A DNA stretch of 64,000 nt from Allodiplogaster sudhausi. Its lineage: Eukaryota; Nematoda; Chromadorea; Rhabditida; Diplogasteridae. Both the position numbers and the translations under genes were made by a program. The notes beneath the pieces were generated by a model. It made no database searches. It saw only the letters and a program-made list of their open reading frames with translations, and was not told the DNA's origin. Positions 23,091 to 33,217 of the stretch are shown piece by piece. Positions within the stretch are counted from its first letter, which is position 1, and every line of letters starts with the position of its first letter. The stretch lies in the NCBI GenBank assembly GCA_945643635.1, contig CALZFC010000095.1:792501-856500 (forward strand). Direction: 5' to 3'.

Positions 23091-24486
23091 ATTTTCTCGA
23101 GAATAATTGCACGACAGGTCTTATTATATGTACACAGTTTTGTTGAAAGCATATTCTTGTCTTTCTTGTCCATATATGTACATATGTACATCCTCCTCAC
23201 AAGAAAGAATTATTTGTGAATTGGAAAAAAATTTTCGCCTTAAAACTGGTAGCGATAATTCCTAAGGCATTGACGAAATATTCACACGCCCACTGGAAGA
23301 GACTAACTATATTATACAAGTGTTAAACATTTTCGACATCTTGGTGTTCGATGAGAATTTGAACTCTTTCAGAAAAAATTACCACTTCTTATTGTGAACA
23401 CGTGCTCGAAAAAATCACCACTACCTATCGTGAAAACGTGAAGAATTCCACATTCGCAGCCGCCGGAATGTTGCAATGTTTCACCGCTCTCATAGAAATC
23501 TCTTTTTCTGATTTAGCAATCAATATCGTATTTGTATCTAGGTTACATGGCAAAGGCAATAATGAGGCAATCGCATATCCTCTTCAGCTGGCTATACAAT
23601 CTCTCAAACTTCTTGAGAAGCATGAATCCTTGTGCTTCATGAGTCATAAGCTAAGTTGAATGCCAAGTGTTTCACTGCAATACTGTTCGCTGTCTTTATC
23701 CTTGCCTGCCTTTCTGTCATGTCTTGTATATAGTACATACATATTGTACATGCTAGACACATATAAGACGACGTCAACTAAAAATACGGTTTTTTTTCTG
23801 TACCGTCAAACATGTTCCTTGGAAGTTAGCATTGTCCACTATTTACAATTTCTAATGTCAGTGACTGAAAAAAATGTAAAAACACTGATTTGAATATTTG
23901 CTATCGTTAGGAATTTTCCATAGTGTAAGATTTTCAAGTGCGTCACAACATTTTGGCCTATTCTGAAAAAATATTTCAGTAATTTTATATATATACTCTA
24001 TGCAGTACTTGCTCGAAAATGTCTAATTGTAAGACTTTCCTAGTACCCGATGAAGACTTGAAAGAGTAAAACAATGACTATTTAGTCATCGAACCAACTT
24101 CATTTTAACTCTTTGTGCAGGTGTTGCTGTACTTCGGCGTTTGCATTCTATTACTTTTACGCTACGTTTTTTAGCATGCGTGTTTTCAACGCTTCATTTC
24201 CAACATTTCACATCAAAAGCGTTATTTTGACATATCAAACAATTTTTTTTTAAATTTTGTTGCTGGAAATATTAATGGGCGAGAAGCTTGAGGCGGTGGG
24301 CATATTTCAAACCCACGGAATCTCGGATGCTGACATGTCTGAGGGCGTGAACACGGCCGTTCTCTGTCCAATCCTTGGCGTCTTCCAGCTCGGCCTTCCA
24401 CTCCTCGCCTTTCCATGCATCGTCACACTCGCCTACCAGCTCGCTCGCCTCGGTGCCATTCATACGTACTGTCGGTGAGAATTGAA

Positions 24487-24520
<34 letters not shown>

Positions 24521-25145
24521 GACAGAGAAAGAGAGAGAAGGAGTAATAGAAAAGTGGTAAAGCATCATCTATTAGTATGTATTTCGAAAACTTTTTATTT
24601 AACCAATATATATATTTAAAAATCCCACTTTTCGTGTCTTGAAGTAAGTTCCCATCTAATGGAGAAACGCTTCATGGGAGTGGGCATAATTAGCAACGGA
24701 AGTAAATCACATGAAAGTTGTCTGGGAAAAAGGAGTTAAGCTGCAACAATGGGTTCAGAAAGCAACATGCTTAAAGCAACCTTGATGATCTCTTTGAATT
24801 TTTTTTCATTCACGATTGAGATATTGGATCTCTAAATTATGTCTCAATTAAGTAGAGGAAAAGACAACCAAAAAAAGTGTGCAGTCTGCTACACATTTTA
24901 AGCGTGAGAGGCATTTATTTTATTATTATTTTTTTCATTCTGTTTTCAGCATTCTACTGTTCGTTTGGCTGTTCTCTCTGTTTCTGATGCCGATCATGCA
25001 ATTCCTGACATCTGCATTTCTTCTCTCGAGCGGTCGCTGCTTCATTGTGTCCTTCCATGAACCGGGTCAGTAACTATATATATTTTTAATGTAATTTTTT
25101 TATTTAATATTTAAAAAAATGCTTTTTATGCTTTTCAATATGTTA

Positions 25146-26156
25146 ACCGTATTTTCCTATTAATACAACTCCCTCTAGTAGAACCGCCTCTAATAATACC
25201 AGTGAACCCCCCCCCCCCCCTAACAGTCTAATGCCTCAGCTTGAGCCGCGGCATTAATTTTGCCATTTGTCCAAGACATGTCAAGGACAATCGGTCATGA
25301 CCGTAGGCTACAATGGTTCACTATAAGTCCATTTTTGAAAAAAATTCAACTTTTTACGTCGAATTTCACCAGACAAGTTATTTACCTATGTACCAATCAA
25401 TTGGAAGAGGGTCACCCATTCCGGCTGGAGAAACAGGCAGCAAATTGTCATCTGCTTGAAACTGTCGAATACCCATGATCGGATTCATTTCCATCCGTCA
25501 ACTCTTACACCCTAAAATTTCCCCCCAAATTGACTTCAAACAAAACTTAAAAAAAAGGGGTGCCATATGACAGAAACTGTGTCGCATTCCATTTTTGTCC
25601 GGACATCGGTGGGAACCGCGAGGGTGTCACTCTGTGTTCTCCGCGTTTATGCACTCTCTCGCTATGGTCATGACATGAGCATGAGCAAGGGACAAGCCCA
25701 CAAAAGTGTCCATGACCATTGAGATTTTTTTCTTTTTGTGTCCAGGATGCGTCCAGGACATCTCTTAGACATGTCCTAGACCGCTTTGTATTAAGATAGG
25801 CAGAAGTGGATGTGCCCAGGACATGTGTCCGTTTTTATTTTGAAGCGGTCATGACCGATTGTCCTTGACATGTCGTGGACAAACGGCAAGATTAATGCCG
25901 CGGGAGATGTATGGACCTCGAATTGAACCTGGAGGCGTGGGATGCACTTTACAATGATCTGATGGAAAATTCAGTCAAATTCTGTGCTACTTTTTTGAGA
26001 ACAAAATGATGTTATCAAACTATTTGTCAATCACATTGAAAATATAGTTCCTGTAAGACAACCCCCCCCCCCTAGTATTGCTTCCCTTCGCAAGGGTATA
26101 TTGAAAAATAGTACCCCGAGGTATGCACCCCGGGGTATATATAAAGAAAATACGGT
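25146..26156. mobile_element. G-tract MITE (ACCGTATTTTC ends) hosting a nested element
   Basis: The left end aaccgtattttcctattaat and the mirrored right end (aaagaaaatacggta to 26156) bracket C-runs and ggttc/gtacc words typical of the family at 6772-7150. The outer element is split by the element at 25246-25903. Confidence 0.65.
25246..25903. mobile_element. Nested TIR element of the CCGCGGCATTAAT family
   Basis: Inverted ends of about 58 bp start CCGCGGCATTAAT and continue through ttgtcca.gacatgtcaagg and acaatcggtcatgaccg on both sides. Single ends of the same family are visible near 40108 and 51578. It has no coding capacity, and it is younger than the MITE it interrupts. Confidence 0.75.
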
Positions 26157-26204
26157 ATTCGCCTTCAGTATGAATTATATCACTTGCGCTTTACAACGGC
26201 CGTA

Positions 26205-26297
26205 AATAAATCTCTCTCTCTCTCCCTCTCTCGCTCCCTCTATCTTTCTCGCTCTCTTTGTTTCTCTCGCTCTCTCTCGCTCTCTCTCTCTCTCTCT
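26205..26297. repeat. (CT)n-rich tract before exon 3 of copy C
   Basis: A pyrimidine-rich run ends shortly before the acceptor of the TM3 exon, as in copy B (14692-14750). Confidence 0.8.
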
Positions 26298-27587
26298 TGC
26301 TCGGTTAAGGTCTCTCACTCCTTATACTTTGGATCTCCTACATTCACGGTTTTGGCTACTCGATGACATCACTTTGCGAGCTTCTTGTAATCCTCGAACG
26401 CTTCGTTGCGTCCGTTCAACTCGAACGGCACCAAACCTCGACTTTCAAATCGTTGACGCTCGCGGCGATGCTTGCGCTTGCGGTATTTTATTTTATTTGA
26501 CAAAATAATGATAATCATTGTTATTAAATTAACAACATTAAGAATAGTAATCTTAATAATAATAATAATTACAATAATAATAGTAATAATAATGATCATG
26601 AATAATAATAACAACAAATTGAATAAGAATAATAGCTAGAATAATAAAGGCATCAATTCCACTGGTTCTTCAGGTGACAGGGAGCGCAGCGTACATTTAC
26701 TACGGCTACATTGGCACGTGTTAACTGCATTGCTTTCTCCACTTTCTTGTAATACATTTTTGGCCACTTTTTAGTTGATGCGGTTTTCTTTATTTAAAAA
26801 AAAAGCCAACCCATTTTTCAGAGGACCGCGTCGCGATCGCCATTCTGACTTTTATGTGCATTGACTTCTCGAACGTCATTGTTAGTATTTTCGTTCTGAT
26901 TTTGAAACCTTCAAGCTTTTTTTGTTTAATTGCTCATATTCTTCGTGATTTCAATGGAAAAATTCGAGATACCTATGTACTGTGCATGCTGCAAGTGCGG
27001 AAATTTGTATTCACTTTGGTTGCCAACAACTAATTCTTGTTTGTTCTCTCTTTTGTCCTCTAATTATCTCTCTCTCTCCCTCTCTTTCTCCCTCTTTCTC
27101 TCCCTTTCCCTCTCTCTCTTCCTCTCTCTCTTTCACTCCTCCTTCAACACTTATTCCCTTGTAGCTGAGCATCCTGCTCGAGAAGTGCAGCCGTCTCAGC
27201 TACCGCCGTCTCTTTGCGCGCGTTTCATTAAACGCGAGATACCAGGCAAATGGCAACCTTAATTAACGTTAATAATAAGGAAAATTATTCTCTCTGTCTC
27301 TTTTCTCTAACCTCTCCTCTATCTCTCTCTTTCTCTTTAATTCTCTTTCTCTTTTTCTCTCTCTCTCCTCTCTCTAACTTCTCCATCATCGACCAGCTGG
27401 CCGAAGTGCGCCAGTTGAGCCGCTGCACCCTGCTGGCTTCCATCGTGAGCGCGGTATCCAAGTGTCTCAGTCACATCGCGGGCGTCGCCGTGGTCGCGGA
27501 CGCGCTCGGCTTCCGTCTGCCGTGGATGCCGCCGGACTACTTCATAATCGCTTATTTTTATACTGTTCCTTTTTCTATTTACGGGTC

Positions 27588-28554
27588 CGAGGATGGCCAA
27601 AAACCGGCCCGGGCCGGCCACTCTCATAGCCGCGGCCCCGGCGACGTCCAGGCCGGGCTCGGCCCGGGCCCGACTTTCAGAAATATCTGGCGGGCCGAGC
27701 CCGGGCCGGCCCTCTGTCTCTCTGGGGCGGGCCGGCCACAGGCAGAACTTTCAACCGCAAAAATGTTTGTGGTGGGCTAAAACACAGGCCAGTTAATAGA
27801 ATTCATCAAAAATACACGTATTCCTTCGCAGGCATTGCACACATCTAGCAAAACTGGTCAAAAACCCAAAAACACACGGTTATATTTAGTTTGTACAGCC
27901 ATAAATCCGAACTAACTCTTGGATTTCGGAGTATTTTTAGGTTTGAAAGGCTATAAATTAGGCCCGGGCCCGGATTATGAATTCACCCGTGCAATTAATC
28001 TTGGAAGAAAACTGAAACGAACGTTGAGTGAAATTTGAACGAGCACAAATAAAAACCTCATGCAGATTTTATGCGGGTCTACTATATAAAATGACTAAAC
28101 TTCACTCACATTTTAAATAACGAAAGAAAAACCTTGTGAAAGTTTAAAAATGCATTCAGCAAAAAAAAATCATTGAAGTTTTTCAGTGGAAACGAAATAG
28201 TATTTGAAAGTGAGAAAGCAAAAGTTTGTAAAAGCTCTTTAAAAACTCTTCTTCTCTCACTTTTGCACGCTATTTCATATCTTTGACTATGAATCTTGAG
28301 ATACCGGATTCGGGGTCTTGCGGGAACGGAACTTTTATCCGCTTTAGAATAAATTCTATTTTGCATTATCTTATCATTAACCATCTAAACTATCATTAAT
28401 TACCTACATGCATATATATCTCTAAAAAGAAAACCTGTGAAAACCCGGTAAAAAGACATAATGTAAAAGAAGACCAAAAGGTCTCTCCAAACTCATGAAA
28501 TTATCTGATGGCCACGCCCGGGCGCAAGGATCTGCCCGGGCGTGGCCATCCTTG
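27588..28554. mobile_element. GC-rich hAT-type element in intron 7 of copy C
   Basis: The ends are CGAGGATGGCC (27588) and the mirror of CAAGGATGGCC (to 28554). The flanks TACGGGTC (27580-27587) and TACGTGTC (28555-28562) form an 8-bp target duplication with one mismatch. Copy B has no such insert at the same place. The outer parts are GGCCCG-rich; the right end contains a perfect 17-bp palindrome (28507-28550). The interior from about 27990 begins with a single CGTGCAATTAATCTTGG end of the other TIR family. Confidence 0.7.
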
Positions 28555-29570
28555 TACGTGTCTACACGTATTGATATATTAATTTATATATACACTTTTT
28601 TTTAAATAATATTAAAATTAATTTTTATATTTCTGAAAATATTTCTTGAGAGACAGAATACAGGGAGAGAGAGAGTGAATGAGGTAGAGAAAGAGAGAAA
28701 AAGTAATAAAGACACATTCAGATGCAAACAATCAACGCTGGCGTCAGCTCGTGTGTCTTCATGATGAGCCATAGGTTGGAGTCTGAATTGGTAAACAGAA
28801 GATTTATTTTCAAATAAAATATTATTTAAAAAAAATATTGGTAATAAAGAAAATTGGTGAACAAAATATTCTTTTGAAAAAAATATCTGCTTCTTTTGAG
28901 CTCTAATATTTTGTGCTTTCGCTCCTCAAGGCCAGACGATGTCAGGTATATGCCCATTGGGCCGTGAACTAGGAGTTATCACTCTTTCAATGAATCGGCA
29001 CGGGAAATATGGCCAATATAACGGATGCGCACACCGTTTTGCCTAATAACACCGGATAATCTTTCATTGACCGTGTAATGAACCGCACAAAAAAGAAACC
29101 AACCATCGCGACCGCAGCGCTTCAAAAATTAATTAAGTTTATATCGTTCGAGATATATTCGACAACGATCATTATATTGTGCTCAAAAGGGTGCTGGGCT
29201 ATATTTATGTATTTATTTATTTGTCGTACATGAAATTAACATTTCGATGTGCCAAAAGATGTATATGATGAAAATGTTATCCGTGTAGGTGCTATTAATG
29301 AGATGCGAGAGTGGAGAAGGGAGGGGGTGATTCGATCGAGACGGGGTTGCAAGTACCCACCTCCTCGTCTTGGTATAGCTGTGCAAAAGATAACATTCTC
29401 ATGCGCCCATTTCCAGACGCATTCGCCGCAACGTGCTCGGCTTCTTTTGGCAATGTGCCAAAAAGAGACCCGAATCGCCTGTCGTACCGATCGATCATTG
29501 GCGCAGCATTGCTGACAAGCAAGTGCATGCTGACAGCTACTTTCGACAATTCGATAGCAGCTGGCGATGA

Positions 29571-31569
29571 TGAAATATGACTTATTTAATTGTTCTTTAT
29601 TGAATTAATTCTTAATACAAAATTATTTGTTGACTTCTTCCAATTACAGCATTTTTTTATTATATATTTTGTTTTATTATATGGGCCCAGTGGGTTCATC
29701 CCGAGCATACGCGAGATAATTGTTAAAATCCACCTGGCACCATTGATTTTTCATCACTCGTTTCTCCCTCTCATTTTTATCACACCACCATTCTTACAAT
29801 TAGCAAATTGTCAAGGCCTGTCGCGCCAGCATGTAGACTTTAACACCATTTAATCACTCATTTCCTCCTTCATTTAACAATGCCTTGTTGTTTAGACATT
29901 TTCAAACCATTCTCAATTAGTATTCTTTATCGGTAACAACCCAAGAAAAACACAAGCAAACTACTTCAAAACAGAAAACAAGAAAGTGGTAGTAATGAAG
30001 AAAACCTAACCAAAGCAATAAGGCGGCCAAATACACTTAAATATATCCTTACATCCTTCTTCGTTCTTGGTTATGCACTTCGAGCATTCAACTTCAAACT
30101 TATCATTATTTAAAAGTATTCCTTGGCTGACGAAGTTCGTGTCAAAATCGAATGTCAAGAAGGACGCCGTCAGTTACCGTAATCCCGTCCCAGTACAAAA
30201 TACTCTCTTGACGTCAGCTCTTTCAATTTACTGAATACTGAAAGACTAATGTTATATTTCTATACATGCGCAAAAGATTAAGAAGTATAGGACGTCAAGC
30301 GACCTACGTATTCCATAATGCATACATATGCGTCTATAACACCTATGTATGTACATATGTACTCTGTAGGATTTGACAACAAGGAAAAAGAAAGAAAGAT
30401 AAATTTAGCTTTTCATCGAGTGAGGAATCCAGTGGTTGTGGGAATCGGCCGTCTGGGGCTGGCCCTTGCACTCGACTTGTTGCACGGAGAGAGACGGACG
30501 CAGCCTCTCCTTCATTTGCTGCCCGCTCAGCCAATGTCTCCCATCTTTCTCCTTCTCTTAATCTCCGCAGAATTAGACATCAAATTACCATTCTCATCAT
30601 TTCGATCTGCCAGACGAGATTGGCAAACAATTGACAGAAATAACTGCTTGGTGGGTGTTGAGAGGAAGCAATGCGAGAGTGTTGGGAACTGCCTTGCTGT
30701 GCTGCGCTCCTGCTGCCCACCTTGGCTACTCATGTTCCGAAGGGGAGACAAATGTGCTCGCCGCGCACTTTCCTACGATGCCCTCTACGGTTTATTCCTT
30801 CTTTAAGTCATCTCCAATTCCTTCCTCAAAATTGATTTTCTTATAGCGATGTTTTCTTGAGCTAAATTGAAAACATAGTGATATTACTGTTTTCCACCTC
30901 TGCCTGGTTGCAGCGTTCGGCGCTGGAGTCGTAACTTAAATAAAGGCAACCATGGCACAATTAGCAATTTATAGTCAGTTTAGTATGTAAAGTCAAAGAA
31001 AGTGAGTGAGTTCAAAAGGAAATGATGGCCATAGTCCCTCCCATAACAAAAGAATCATAATGATAGAGAGAAGAAAAAGAACTGAGGATTGCAAACCTGG
31101 CGGGCATTCCAAACTCTTTCCCCAGGACAAAAAAAAAGGTAATTTTTTTGAAATCGAGCTTTCCTCGCTCATTCATTCATCTAGATTATGCAGCCGCTGT
31201 TATGACGCGGCAGCTATACATACATGTTGTTGCATTAAAGAACTATACAAGAGATACGGGGATACTGGCTAGCACGAAATTAGTGAGACCTGTGACGTGG
31301 TATGTTGCTCATCAGGCATATTTCTAAGGGTGCAGCCTCTTAGTCTCTCATTTTCCCTCTCGCTTTGCTTTCTCTTCCCATCCTTTTCAATGTATCTATC
31401 TCTTTCTTTTACTCTCTCCCTCTGTGTCTCTCCTTTCTGTGTATCTCTTTATGTCTCTCTCTCGCCCTCTCTCTCTCACTCTCTCACTCTCTCTCTCTTT
31501 CTGTCTTTACCTCTCATAGTCTCTCCAAAAAGAATAAAGAAGCCAATAACTAATGTGAGAAAACGGGAT
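29571..31569. other. Intergenic, no gene recognised
   Basis: 29690-29900 matches a piece of the copy A 3' region (about 10850-11000). 30380-30830 has some open and GC-richer stretches (VVGIGRLGLALALDLL on +) without a family match. 31330-31520 is a (CT)-rich tract. I see no supportable gene. Confidence 0.4.
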
Positions 31570-31689
31570 TGTTAACATCAGTGTTAACATGAGTTTTTAA
31601 ACCTCGTGTTAACCTGCTGGCCTCATTTTCCCGAAAACATCCTCAACGAGCAGCGCTTTTCCATAAGTACACAACCAAAAAATGCCAAG

Positions 31690-32560
31690 CCGATGTAGAC
31701 ATTGCATGCTAAACACACGCTTCAAGCACGTGTTCGCAATAAGAAGTGGAAGTTTTTTTCTGAAAGAGTCGAACTTCTCCTCGAATCACCAAAATTTCCT
31801 AAATGTTTGTATAGTATAGTTAGCCTCTCACAGTGGGAATACGTGTGAATATGCCAATGCCTTGGGAATTATGATTATAAGTTAAAAGTTGAACTTTTTC
31901 CCATGTCGCTATTTAATCTTTCTTTTGAGGAGGATGCAAATGGACAAGAAAGGCGAGAATATGCTTTCAACTAAACAGTATAGATATATTAATTATTCTC
32001 GAGAAAACTTGGTTTGAACAAAAGTTAATCAAGTCTTGAAGATTAAAAAGCGAGCAGCTTAGCTACATTTGTTGCTTCAGATTTTTTATGTGTGTATGTT
32101 GCAAGATCGGAGTACAGACAAGTTACGTCTACTCTTCAAGATGCAATTTATTTATCTCTAATTACATGAGCACCACCCGCAATTTGGACGAAAAAAAATG
32201 TCTTCCTCAAGCAAGTAATTGGTTAGTGGTGACAGAATAAAGTGATGTTGAACTTCTTTTTTAAGGCTAAAGATGAGGTTACTGACATGAGGCTTATCTC
32301 TCTGTTACTCTCCTGTCTACAGCAACTCTTCTTTCGTATGCCCGTCCCGTCACAGTTAGCCTGATATGATTTTGCGGCTAGCGTCACACGGAGTCATGAG
32401 GCTAAGACGAGACAGGGTGAAAACAAAGAAATCAATAACAAGGATGATGTTGATATCAGTGTAAACAAGCGGCTAAACCTCGTGTTAACCTGCTTTGCCT
32501 TATGTCAGTACCCTGATATTTAGCCTCAAAAAAGGGACACTTTACTACGGTGGCAGAGGT
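31690..32560 (-). repeat. Inverted copy of the receptor 5' flank plus MITE
   Basis: Read on the minus strand, this segment follows 3061-4000 block by block: the MITE ends (32555 down to about 32260), then aattacttgc, gagataaataaattg, the tacagacag.t...ctccgatcttg piece, ttctcgccttt, and cacttcttattg. It is therefore an inverted duplicate of the flank upstream of copy A, now about 2 kb after copy C. Confidence 0.7.
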
Positions 32561-33217
32561 GATACATTTGCATGTATGTATCTGCATTTTTTCACCTTTC
32601 CTTTATCTTCTAAATTCAATTAAAATGAATTTATTTACTTACTGAATACTATTTGTGCATGTAGTCGCATTTTTCACATTTGTATGTAGTATACATGTAC
32701 ATATGTATGTATGTACAAATATAAAAGAGTTTTTTTTTCATTTTATGCAAACAAAATAAAGCAACGGCAAGGTATTATGTCGCGGGATAATGCATTATCC
32801 ATCAGACTATTTCTGATGTTAATCCGATGGGATCAGTCTACCATCTTCGGACGTAAACACTGTATAAAAAAGAAGCATTTTGAGACTGAATAAATATGCA
32901 CGTACCAATAGGATATATTCACCAAACACTTCTTATGGCCTTTGTATCCGACCTGCGAGGCTCGTGCGGGTGTTTTCAAAGCAAACATTTGCCTTTATTT
33001 GACTGGGCAGCAAGTTCACGAATATATCTAATCCCCAGATGAAAGAAGCAAGGATGACGCCCAGCAGAAGAATGCATTATTTGGCTGGATGGATAATCTC
33101 TTGATGTTGAGCGATATATAAATATGTAGGCGAGGCAGAATTGATCAGAAAAGCATCTCTCGCTGTGCTCTCCGGAGCGTGCCAAGGGAAGGAAGGCGCT
33201 CCGGTTCAGAAAGGCAG
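32561..33217. other. Upstream region of the srt gene
   Basis: No other gene is seen. Several tatgta/acatatgta words occur near 32680-32720. No promoter motif can be assigned. Confidence 0.35.

Larger units (their letters stand above)
24335..29570 (+). pseudogene. Sre-like chemoreceptor, copy C (stop at one splice junction)
   Basis: Exons 24335-24474, 24950-25065, 26310-26482, 26674-26719, 26822-26880, 27165-27245, 27397-27564, 28722-28774 and 29417-29570 keep the phases of copy A and the full tail YFRQF..SW. The only lesion I find is at exon 4/5: exon 5 starts AGGACC where A and B have TGGGCC, so the split codon becomes TAG. If a different splice site is used the gene could still be functional. 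Intron 6 has a GC donor, as in copy A. Intron 2 contains the nested MITEs at 25146-26156, and intron 7 contains the hAT element at 27588-28554. Confidence 0.65.

Noticed and set aside
30318..30846. Overlapping ORFs on both strands, including VVGIGRLGLALALDLL
   Set aside because: The nucleotide-binding-like string is short, lacks a continuing domain and has no supported exon structure.
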